DNA of 24,128 nt from Phyllobacteriaceae bacterium UBA1940 (GTDB lineage Bacteria > Pseudomonadota > Alphaproteobacteria > Rhizobiales > Rhizobiaceae). Each line of letters starts with the position of its first letter. Position 1 is the first letter of the stretch. Positions 16,041 to 22,190 of this stretch are shown here, piece after piece. Location of the stretch: NCBI GenBank assembly GCA_002336975.1, contig DDFA01000005.1, forward strand, positions 1 through 24,128, in the 5' to 3' direction. The notes below the pieces were generated by a model, which worked only from the letters and a program-made list of their open reading frames with translations, did no database searches and was not told the origin of the DNA. A program made the translations under genes and the position numbers.

Positions 16041-16871
16041 ATGTCATGCCGGTTCGCGACGCGGTTGAGGTATGGCGCGCTGGCGTTGACGCTGGCGCTT
16101 GGGCTGTGCGTCGCCCCGGCATTCGCCGACGACGAGCCGGTCGATGTCGAACTTGTGCTGGCGGTCGACGTCTCGCTGTCGATGTCGGCGCAGGAACTTG
16201 TCATCCAGCGCGACGGCTACGCGGCGGCGCTGACCGATCCGGCGGTGCTTCGCGCCATCGCCGACGGCGCGCATGGCAAGATCGCCGTCACCTATGTCGA
16301 ATGGGCGGGGCAGTCGACCCAGCTGGTCGTGGTGGAGTGGCGGGAGATCGCGTCGCCGGCCGATGCCGCGGCGTTTGTCCGTCTGATGACGGCCAACCCG
16401 CCGCGCAGCGCGCGTCGCACCTCGATCGCCGCGGCGCTGGATTTTTCGGCGCGGCTGTTCGCCGGCAACGGCTTTCGCGGAGCCAAGCGCGTCATCGACG
16501 TGTCGGGCGACGGGCCGAACAATCAGGGCGACAGGGTGGTCGCGGCGCGCGACCGCGCCGTGGCGCAGGGCATCACCATCAACGGACTGCCGCTGATGAC
16601 CAACCGCGAGGGCCTGATCACGCCCTTCGACATCGCCGATCTCGACCAATATTACGCCGATTGCGTCATCGGCGGGCCGGGCGCGTTCGTGATCCCGGTC
16701 AACGCCTGGCCGCAGTTTGGCGAAGCGGTCCGGCGCAAGCTGGTGCTGGAACTGGCGCGGGACGATGAACTCGCCCCGCCTCGGGTCGTGCAGGTCGCAG
16801 CGCAGCCCGGAACGGACTGCCTGATCGGCGAGAAGATCTGGCGCAACCGCGGCTGGATCGACCTGCAGTGA
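16041..16871 (+). CDS. Exported DUF1194 protein with a VWA-like fold
   Basis: A 276-residue secreted or periplasmic protein. The signal peptide runs to about residue 29 (LCVAPAFA-DD). The mature part is a von Willebrand A-like domain: the metal-site motif DVSLSMS (Asp43, Ser45, Ser47) opens it, ending in ANPPRSARRTSIAAALDFS and VIDVSGDGPNNQG. These are hallmarks of DUF1194, widespread in alphaproteobacteria and without an assigned function; metal-dependent protein binding is the generic expectation. The frame extends back to 15975, but ATG 16041 directly precedes the signal peptide and lies after the ohrR terminator. Its stop abuts the convergent nhaA stop with no spacer. Confidence 0.85.
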   Translation: MSCRFATRLRYGALALTLALGLCVAPAFADDEPVDVELVLAVDVSLSMSAQELVIQRDGYAAALTDPAVLRAIADGAHGKIAVTYVEWAGQSTQLVVVEWREIASPADAAAFVRLMTANPPRSARRTSIAAALDFSARLFAGNGFRGAKRVIDVSGDGPNNQGDRVVAARDRAVAQGITINGLPLMTNREGLITPFDIADLDQYYADCVIGGPGAFVIPVNAWPQFGEAVRRKLVLELARDDELAPPRVVQVAAQPGTDCLIGEKIWRNRGWIDLQ

Positions 16872-18065
16872 TCAGTCGATGCGCGATTCCGGTCCGCCGG
16901 GCTTTGGCGCCAGCAGCAGCACGGTTGCGCCGATGATCGCCGCCAGCACCGAGCCCAGCAGGATGCCGACCTTGACCTCGTTCTGCAGTTCGACATTGTC
17001 GGCGAAGGCCAGCAGGCCGATGAACAGGCTCATGGTGAAGCCGATGCCGCACAGCAGCGATACGCCGAGCAGGTGCATGCGCGACGCATTGGCCGGCATG
17101 TCGGCGAAGCCCATCCGGATCACCGCGTAGGACGCGCCGAAAACGCCGATCAGCTTGCCGAGCAGGAGACCTGCGGTGACGCCGAGCGTCAGCGGCTCGG
17201 CCAGCGAGGCCAGCGTCATGCCGGCAAACGACACGCCGGCATTTGCGAAACCGAAGATCGGCACGATAAAGAACGCGACCGGCTTGTGCAGCGCGTGCTC
17301 AAGCCTGTGCAGCGGCGAGTGATCGGCGTCGTCGCCGAGCGCCGGGCTCGGCTTGATCGGAATGGTCAGCGCCAGGGCGACGCCGGCGAGCGTCGCGTGC
17401 ACGCCCGACATCAGCACCAGAACCCACAGCACAACGCCCCACAGCAGATAGGGCGACAGCTTGCGCACGCCGTAGCGGTTCATGCCGAACAGAATCGCCA
17501 GCACGGCGACGGCGCCGGCGAGATAGGCCAGTTTGAGGCCCGACGTGTAGAACACCGCGATGATGATGACGGCGCCGAGATCGTCGATGATGGCGAGCGC
17601 GGTCAGGAACACTTTCAGGGCGGCGGGCACGCGGTTGCCCAGCAGCGACAACACGCCAAGCGCAAAGGCGATGTCGGTGGCGGTGGGAATGGCCCAGCCG
17701 CGCATCGTCGCGGCGTCGCCCCAGTTGATGGCGGCGTAGATCAGCGCGGGAGCGGCCATGCCGCCAGCGGCGGCGACGCCGGGCAGGATGCGGCGCGGCC
17801 AGGTCGACAACTGCCCGTCCAGCACTTCGCGTTTGATCTCCAGGCCGACCAGCAGGAAAAACACCGCCATCAGCGCGTCATTGATCCAGTGGCTGACGTT
17901 GAGCGGGCCGACATAGGACGACAGGGTGGAGAAATAGGTCGGCGCCAGCGGCGAGTTTGCGACGATCAGCGCAAGGGCCGCGGCAAACATCAGGAAAATG
18001 CCGCCCGACGCCTCGCCGTCGATGAATTGCCGGAATGTCGAACGTGTGCGCCGGGGCAGGGTCAA
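16872..18065 (-). CDS. nhaA: Na+/H+ antiporter NhaA
   Basis: A 397-residue, 12-helix inner-membrane antiporter that expels Na+ in exchange for H+. The essential aspartates are present as Asp161-Asp162 (AIIDDLGAV, Asp163/164 in E. coli), and the discontinuous helix IV motif is PTATDIAFALGV (Thr130, Asp131). The C-terminal helices end with GKLIGVFGASY, containing the conserved lysine, and LLCGIGFTMSLFIG. It starts at a TTG: no ATG or GTG lies in frame between the upstream TGA (18087-18089) and the conserved N-terminus, and AGGA sits nine bases ahead of the TTG. It is monocistronic and convergent with the DUF1194 gene. Confidence 0.94.
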   Translation of the reverse strand: MTLPRRTRSTFRQFIDGEASGGIFLMFAAALALIVANSPLAPTYFSTLSSYVGPLNVSHWINDALMAVFFLLVGLEIKREVLDGQLSTWPRRILPGVAAAGGMAAPALIYAAINWGDAATMRGWAIPTATDIAFALGVLSLLGNRVPAALKVFLTALAIIDDLGAVIIIAVFYTSGLKLAYLAGAVAVLAILFGMNRYGVRKLSPYLLWGVVLWVLVLMSGVHATLAGVALALTIPIKPSPALGDDADHSPLHRLEHALHKPVAFFIVPIFGFANAGVSFAGMTLASLAEPLTLGVTAGLLLGKLIGVFGASYAVIRMGFADMPANASRMHLLGVSLLCGIGFTMSLFIGLLAFADNVELQNEVKVGILLGSVLAAIIGATVLLLAPKPGGPESRID

Positions 18066-18187
18066 ATCTGCGCTTCCTGTCAGTTTTCAATCAAATATCT
18101 GATCCAGGAATCGTCGTCCCCTGGGATAATCGCCGCCAAATTGCAGGCTTGCGGCCGCGCGGCAACCCTCGGGCGGTCAAAAAAATG

Positions 18188-19186
18188 TCAGGCGGCGAAC
18201 TGCTGCTTGCGGTCGGCGCGCTCCTGCTGGGGCGAGCGGGCGTAGAATTCGCGGTAGCATTTGGAGAAATGCGAGGCCGACACGAAGCCGCAGGCGACGG
18301 CGACCTCGACCACGGGCAGCGACGACTGGATCAGCAAATGACGAGCCCGGTCGAGGCGGATCTCCAGATAATAGCGCGCCGGCGAGCGGCCCATCTCCTG
18401 CTGGAACAGCCGTTCGATCTGGCGGCGCGACAGGTCGACGCCGTCGGCGATGTCGAGCAGCGACAGCGGTTCGGACAGGTTCTGCTCCATCAACTCGATG
18501 ATCGACAGGACCTTGGCGTTCTGGACGCCGAGGCGCGCGCGCAGCGGCAGGCGCTGGCGGTCGGTGGGGCTGCGGACGCGGTCGGTCAGCACCTGCTCGC
18601 ACACGCGATTGACAAGCACCTCGTCGAAATCGTCGCCGATCAGCTTGATCATCATGTCGAGCGAGGCGGTGCCGCCGGCGCAGGTGTGGATGTTCTGGTC
18701 GATCTCGAACAGGTCGGCGAAGACATTGGCCTTGGGGAAGGCTTCCGAGAACCCAGGCAGGTTTTCCCAATGGATGGCGCATCGCTTGTTCGACAGCAGA
18801 CCGGCGGCGGCGAGAATATGGGCGCCGGTGCAAAGACCGCCGAGCGCCACGCCGCGATTGTATTCCTCGCGCAGCCAGGCGAAGGCCGATTTGTTGGCGT
18901 AGCGTTCGACATTGATGCCGGAGCAGACGACGACCATCGACGGTCGGTCCTGGCCGCCCATCATCCGCCGCTCGTCGTCGAGCGAGGTCTGGACCGCGAC
19001 CTCGACGCCGCAGGAGGCGCGCACCGGCTTGCCGTCGCTGGAGGCGAGACGCCACTGATAGGCCTCGAAACCGAGCATCCGGTTGGCGACGCGCAGCGGT
19101 TCGATCGCGGTCGAGAACGCGATCAGGGTGAAATCAGGGACCAGAAAGAAGACAATCGAACGTTTGGCGGCTGGCTTCGCGGTCAC
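18188..19186 (-). CDS. GlxA/GbdR-like AraC-family transcriptional regulator
   Basis: A 332-residue regulator with an N-terminal DJ-1/PfpI-like ligand domain (about 10-185; GLCTGAHILAAAGLL with Cys119 at the nucleophile-elbow position) and a C-terminal AraC double helix-turn-helix (about 224-325; EPLSLLDIADGVDLSRRQIERLF and VAVACGFVSASHFSKCYREFY). This architecture is that of GbdR and CdhR, activators of glycine betaine, dimethylglycine and carnitine catabolism. With soxBDA and a dimethylglycine dehydrogenase-like gene nearby, a GbdR-like role is likely. GTG 19186, six bases after CGGAG, gives the family N-terminus (VTAKPAAKRSIVFFL). A TTG at 19264 would add 26 unconserved residues. Confidence 0.88.
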   Translation of the reverse strand: MTAKPAAKRSIVFFLVPDFTLIAFSTAIEPLRVANRMLGFEAYQWRLASSDGKPVRASCGVEVAVQTSLDDERRMMGGQDRPSMVVVCSGINVERYANKSAFAWLREEYNRGVALGGLCTGAHILAAAGLLSNKRCAIHWENLPGFSEAFPKANVFADLFEIDQNIHTCAGGTASLDMMIKLIGDDFDEVLVNRVCEQVLTDRVRSPTDRQRLPLRARLGVQNAKVLSIIELMEQNLSEPLSLLDIADGVDLSRRQIERLFQQEMGRSPARYYLEIRLDRARHLLIQSSLPVVEVAVACGFVSASHFSKCYREFYARSPQQERADRKQQFAA

Positions 19187-19281
19187 TGGACACTCCGAAA
19201 AAAAGTCGCGCGGCGGGCTTGTCGCTAATTGGAAAGTCTCGGCCGGATTTTTGCCGGATGTCAAGACACTAGCGGCGTCAA

Positions 19282-19298
19282 ATGTTCTGTATGCGACA
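19282..19298 (-). promoter_or_regulatory. TGTCGCA-type site upstream of the GbdR-like regulator
   Basis: On the minus strand TGTCGCA (19298-19292) is followed by TACAGAACA. It is about 106 bases before the regulator's GTG, a suitable place for autoregulation. The same core occurs at 12286, 19562 and 19590. Confidence 0.35.
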
Positions 19299-19330
19299 GG
19301 CGCCGTTTAGGCGTCGCCGTCGTCGCCGCG

Positions 19331-19471
19331 CTACATCACCAGGCCGCCGAGGCGATTGGCGGCAAGCGCTGCGGTTTCGCCCGGCATCGACTTGTTGAGG
19401 CGGCGGCGTTCGGTGACGCTGGCCATCGAGGCGTTGCGGCGGGTGGCGAACAGGCGGGCGAAAAAGGTCAT
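19331..19471 (-). CDS. Very small basic protein, 46 residues, unknown
   Basis: An open frame running ATG 19471 to TAG 19331, translating from MTFFARLFATRRNASMASV. It is rich in Arg and Ala and ends in ANRLGGLVM. It lacks the SLP..L.KDIGWP signature of the two DUF1127 neighbours, but shares the size, orientation and Arg-rich start. GAGAAG lies just ahead of the ATG. No larger gene covers this stretch convincingly on either strand. It could be a divergent member of the same small-protein group or a chance frame. Confidence 0.45.
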   Translation of the reverse strand: MTFFARLFATRRNASMASVTERRRLNKSMPGETAALAANRLGGLVM

Positions 19472-19560
19472 CTTCTCAGGTCCAGACGGCGCGCCGGATG
19501 CGCATGCCGATCACTGCGATGTAGCGCCTTTGCGCGGCGTTTTGAGATGACAAAAGCGAA

Positions 19561-19596
19561 ATGTCGCATCTGGAATACGACATCCGATCTGCGACA
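19561..19596. promoter_or_regulatory. Cluster of TGTCGCA half-sites
   Basis: TGTCGCA on the plus strand at 19562-19568 faces TGTCGCA on the minus strand at 19596-19590, and ATGTCG (19561-19566) pairs with CGACAT (19578-19583) as an inverted repeat with an 11-base spacer. The dyad lies about 90 bases upstream of the 46-residue gene, so it may control that gene. Confidence 0.35.
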
Positions 19597-19654
19597 CGAG
19601 GCCGGTCGCGCGACACGGTGAAGGCAAGGTTGACGCGCCCGGCGCGCCGCAACG

Positions 19655-19683
19655 ACAAACCCGCCGGGCGATGCCGGCGGGTT
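19655..19683 (-). terminator. Terminator after the first DUF1127 gene
   Basis: A perfect 10-base-pair stem AACCCGCCGG / CCGGCGGGTT (19658-19667 and 19674-19683) lies about 35 bases after the stop of the DUF1127 gene at 19719. On the minus strand it is followed by TTGTCGTT, a modest T-run. Confidence 0.65.
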
Positions 19684-19718
19684 CACGTTCGATGCTTGAA
19701 TTCAGTGGAGCGCGCTGA

Positions 19719-19895
19719 TCAGAACCAGCCGCCGGTCACCACCTTGTTGACGGTGTTGTGGCGGTAGGCGTGCGGCCAGCCGATGTCCTTCTGAAGTTCG
19801 ACGGGCAGCGACTCGATCGACCGTTCGGTGGCGATGCGGGCGCGGTTGGCGCGGTACTGGTCGGCCAGACGGCCAAGGCGGGACATGATCGTCAT
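19719..19895 (-). CDS. DUF1127 small protein
   Basis: A 58-residue protein starting MTIMSRLGRLADQYRANRAR, with an Arg-rich helical first half and the DUF1127 core IESLPVELQKDIGWP. DUF1127 peptides are common in rhizobia and related pathogens. Some bind RNA or affect stress and phosphate metabolism; no role can be assigned here. GGAGAG six bases ahead of ATG 19895 favours that start over ATG 19907. It has its own terminator and lies in tandem with another DUF1127 gene. Confidence 0.85.
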   Translation of the reverse strand: MTIMSRLGRLADQYRANRARIATERSIESLPVELQKDIGWPHAYRHNTVNKVVTGGWF

Positions 19896-20063
19896 CTTTC
19901 TCTCCATCTCGCGCCGGCCACCCTCATGGCTGCCCGCGCGTTCTATCCGGTGTGTGTGTCGGCCAGGTAACGGGCAGGCGGGCGTCCGCTTGGGAGGATG
20001 GGCGCTACGCCTGTCCGTCGGGGCTTTGGCATTGGGTTGTGTTGCACTGCAACAATCGCGATC

Positions 20064-20079
20064 TGCTGACGCATCAGCA
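20064..20079 (-). terminator. Hairpin directly after the second DUF1127 stop
   Basis: TGCTGA / TCAGCA with a 4-base loop begins right next to the stop codon at 20080. No T-run follows on the minus strand, so termination is uncertain; mRNA end protection is an alternative. The palindrome GTTGCACTGCAAC at 20041-20053 follows. Confidence 0.35.
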
Positions 20080-20265
20080 TTAAGGCGTTTGCGTGGCGGA
20101 GCCCGCCGATCTGCGGTCCTGCGATGAAAATCTTTCGCCGTCGGGCCAACCGATGTCCTTGCGCAGGTCGCCGGGCAGGCTGGCGAGAAACATGGCGGTG
20201 CGGATACGCGCCCGGATTGCGCGCTGGCGGACCACGAAACTGCGGAAGTCGGTGAACATGGACAT
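20080..20265 (-). CDS. DUF1127 small protein, divergent from the LysR gene
   Basis: A 61-residue protein starting MSMFTDFRSFVVRQRAI, with the core LASLPGDLRKDIGWP shared with the neighbour at 19719. It is easily missed because the same frame stays open far upstream, across the LysR gene on the other strand. GGAG lies six bases before ATG 20265, and the upstream segment lacks DUF1127 character, so this is the real start. It is divergent from the LysR regulator with a 123-base intergenic region, an arrangement seen for VtlR-controlled small proteins in Brucella. The C-terminal tail after DIGWP is polar and unconserved. Confidence 0.85.
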   Translation of the reverse strand: MSMFTDFRSFVVRQRAIRARIRTAMFLASLPGDLRKDIGWPDGERFSSQDRRSAGSATQTP

Positions 20266-20327
20266 TTTGGTCTCCTCTCTGCGGCAGGGCGGCCGCGCTT
20301 CGATGGAGTTGACTATCGGCGATGAAT

Positions 20328-20366
20328 ATTGTTCAATCAAACGAAATGAAATGATCGTATCAATCA
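20328..20366. promoter_or_regulatory. Candidate LysR-binding region
   Basis: The AT-rich gap between the divergent DUF1127 and LysR genes holds ATTGTTCAAT (20328-20337), an inverted repeat, and two direct TCAATCA copies at 20333-20339 and 20360-20366. A LysR protein binding here could control both itself and the DUF1127 gene. Confidence 0.35.
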
Positions 20367-20388
20367 GAGAAATTGAAGCGAGGACGAG

Positions 20389-21303
20389 ATGAACGCACCC
20401 CTGAACCAGCCATTGCCCTTGCTCGAGCTCGACGTGCTGCGCACCTTCGTGGCGATCGCCGAAACCGGCAGCTTCACGCTGGCGGCGGGCGCGGTGTTCC
20501 GCACGCCGTCGGCGGTGTCGATGCAGATCAAGAAACTGGAGGACCTGCTGGGCAAGCCGCTGTTCAATCGCGACGCCCGTTCGGTGACGCTGACGGCGGA
20601 CGGCGAGATCCTGATCGGCTATGCGCGCCGGCTGCTGTCGATCAGCCGCGAGGCGGTGTCGAAATTCGTCGTCGCCGATGTCGAAGGCGTGGTCAGGTTG
20701 GGCTCGCCCGACGATTACGGCGAGCGGGTGCTGCCGGACGTGCTGAAGCGTTTCGCGCGTTCCAATCCCTCCGTGGCGGTCGACGTCGTGATCGACAACA
20801 GCGGCAGCCTGCGCCGCCGCATGGAGGCGGGCGAACTCGACATCACCCTGATGACGATCTCGACCGGCAACATTCCCGACGGGGCGGAAGTGCTTTTGAC
20901 CGAACCGCTGATCTGGGGCGGCGCGCCGGGCGGCTGCGCGCATCTGCGCAATCCGCTGCCGGTGTCGCTTTGGGAGGAAGGCTGCGTGTGGCGGGCGAGG
21001 GCGCTCGACGCGCTGTCGGCCAGCGGCCGCGACTACCGCATCGCCTATATGAGCGCGCATACGTCGGGCCAGCGGGTCGCGGTGCAGTCCGACCTGGCGG
21101 TGGCGCCGCTGCCGAAATCGTTTATCGGCCACGGCGTCGTCGCGCTCGGCGCCAAGGACGGCCTGCCGGAGCTCGGCAGTTACAATCTGGTGATGATCGT
21201 GCGCCGCGACGCCGGCCCGGTCGTCAAGGCCGCCGCCGACCATCTGCGGGCGACGATGGAGACGCTGAAAGCGACGCCGCTGAAGGTGGTGAAGGCGGCC
21301 TGA
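20389..21303 (+). CDS. LysR-family transcriptional regulator (LsrB/VtlR-like)
   Basis: A 304-residue LysR regulator: N-terminal winged helix-turn-helix at about 12-72 (FVAIAETGSFTLAAGAVFRTPSAVSMQIKKLE), then a linker and a two-lobed ligand domain (about 95-295). The start MNAPLNQPLPLLELDVLRTF strongly recalls rhizobial LsrB and Brucella VtlR, which act on small RNAs, DUF1127 peptides and envelope or stress genes. The trxB neighbour usual for lsrB is absent, so it may be a paralogue. The divergent DUF1127 gene supports a VtlR-type role. GAGGACGAG precedes ATG 20389. Confidence 0.88.
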   Translation: MNAPLNQPLPLLELDVLRTFVAIAETGSFTLAAGAVFRTPSAVSMQIKKLEDLLGKPLFNRDARSVTLTADGEILIGYARRLLSISREAVSKFVVADVEGVVRLGSPDDYGERVLPDVLKRFARSNPSVAVDVVIDNSGSLRRRMEAGELDITLMTISTGNIPDGAEVLLTEPLIWGGAPGGCAHLRNPLPVSLWEEGCVWRARALDALSASGRDYRIAYMSAHTSGQRVAVQSDLAVAPLPKSFIGHGVVALGAKDGLPELGSYNLVMIVRRDAGPVVKAAADHLRATMETLKATPLKVVKAA

Positions 21304-21304
21304 C

Positions 21305-21323
21305 CGGCGCCGCTCAGGCGCCG
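21305..21323. terminator. Short hairpin between convergent LysR and hydrolase genes
   Basis: CGGCGCC and GGCGCCG form a 7-base-pair stem with the loop GCTCA. It overlaps the end of the hydrolase gene and has no T-run on either side, so it is at best a weak terminator. Confidence 0.35.
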
Positions 21324-22099
21324 AGGAATTCGACCAGCCGGCGGCGCGCCGTAAACGCCTCGGGCATGTCGATCAGCGGCCAGACATGGATCATGCCTGG
21401 GCCCGTGACCAGGTCGATGTCGCCGCCAGCCGCCTTGACCTTGTCGGCGAAGATCACGCTGTCGGGATAGAGCAGGTCGCGGGTGCCGCTGAACAGGATG
21501 GTCGGCGGCAACACCGTCAGGTCGCCATACATCGGGCTGATGCGCCAGTCGGCGAAATCGAGTTCGGCCGCGTAGAGCCGCACCGATTCGCGGCCGCCGT
21601 CGATATCGAGCCAGGGGTCGCGCCTGGCGTAGTCGCGGGTGTCGGGGTTGGCCATCGTCATGTCGAGGCCGGGCGAGATCAGCGCCAGGCGGGCAGGGCG
21701 CGGCCAGCCTTCCTTGGCCGCCATCATGGTCAGAACCAGCGCCATGTTGGCGCCGGCTGAATCACCTGCAATCATCGCGCCGGGGTCTTCGGCCATCACA
21801 TCCTGATAGACCTGGCGCATGACGCCATAGATGCGGTGAAAATCGTTCTCCGGCGCCAGCGGATAGATCGGCACGGTGACATGGGCGTCGAGCTTTTCGG
21901 CAAGCTCGGCCACCAGGTTCCAGTGGAATGGCGTCATCTCGAAACAATAGGCGCCGCCGTGCAAATAGAGGATGCGGCGGGTGGCGTCGCCGGTCCCGGG
22001 CCTGGCCTCATAGACGGTCGCGCCATCCACCTGATGCTCGGTGATCGCCAGCCGTTCGCGGATTTTTGCGCCGGGGCTCGGGTCTTCGACCGGCCGCAT
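21314..22099 (-). CDS. Alpha/beta hydrolase (hormone-sensitive-lipase-like esterase)
   Basis: An esterase of the HSL/GDXG family. From ATG 22099 it has 261 residues: oxyanion motif HGGAY (47-51), nucleophile elbow GDSAGAN (Ser114), Asp208 in SGTRDLLYPDS and His238 in MIHVW form the triad. The frame stays open upstream, and that part reads as a family-like N-terminus (ASFKSHLISFVLKHTRKKAFR) back to the upstream gene's stop, so the true start is probably near 22198. There the codon is ATC, not ATG, eight bases after GGGAG and overlapping the previous stop. ATG 22099 would drop this helical region. The substrate is unknown. Confidence 0.85.
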   Translation of the reverse strand: MRPVEDPSPGAKIRERLAITEHQVDGATVYEARPGTGDATRRILYLHGGAYCFEMTPFHWNLVAELAEKLDAHVTVPIYPLAPENDFHRIYGVMRQVYQDVMAEDPGAMIAGDSAGANMALVLTMMAAKEGWPRPARLALISPGLDMTMANPDTRDYARRDPWLDIDGGRESVRLYAAELDFADWRISPMYGDLTVLPPTILFSGTRDLLYPDSVIFADKVKAAGGDIDLVTGPGMIHVWPLIDMPEAFTARRRLVEFLGA

Positions 22100-22190
22100 C
22101 TTGGCGATGCGCGCGTGAAGCCCCTCGACCGTTCGGAACGCCTTCTTGCGCGTATGTTTCAGAACAAACGAAATCAGATGCGATTTGAAG

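Noticed and set aside
18160..18190. A terminator after the GbdR-like regulator, from the T-run following its stop on the minus strand
   Set aside because: No stem-loop precedes the T-run, so an intrinsic terminator is not supported.
17073..18245. A 390-codon plus-strand open frame opposite nhaA
   Set aside because: The sequence is low-complexity Arg/Gln/Asp/His and nhaA on the other strand has all essential residues.
20080..21243. A 387-codon open frame on the minus strand opposite the LysR gene
   Set aside because: Only its last 61 codons look like a protein (DUF1127, with its own Shine-Dalgarno and ATG). The rest is His/Arg/Asp-rich antisense reading of the LysR gene, typical of high-GC shadow frames.
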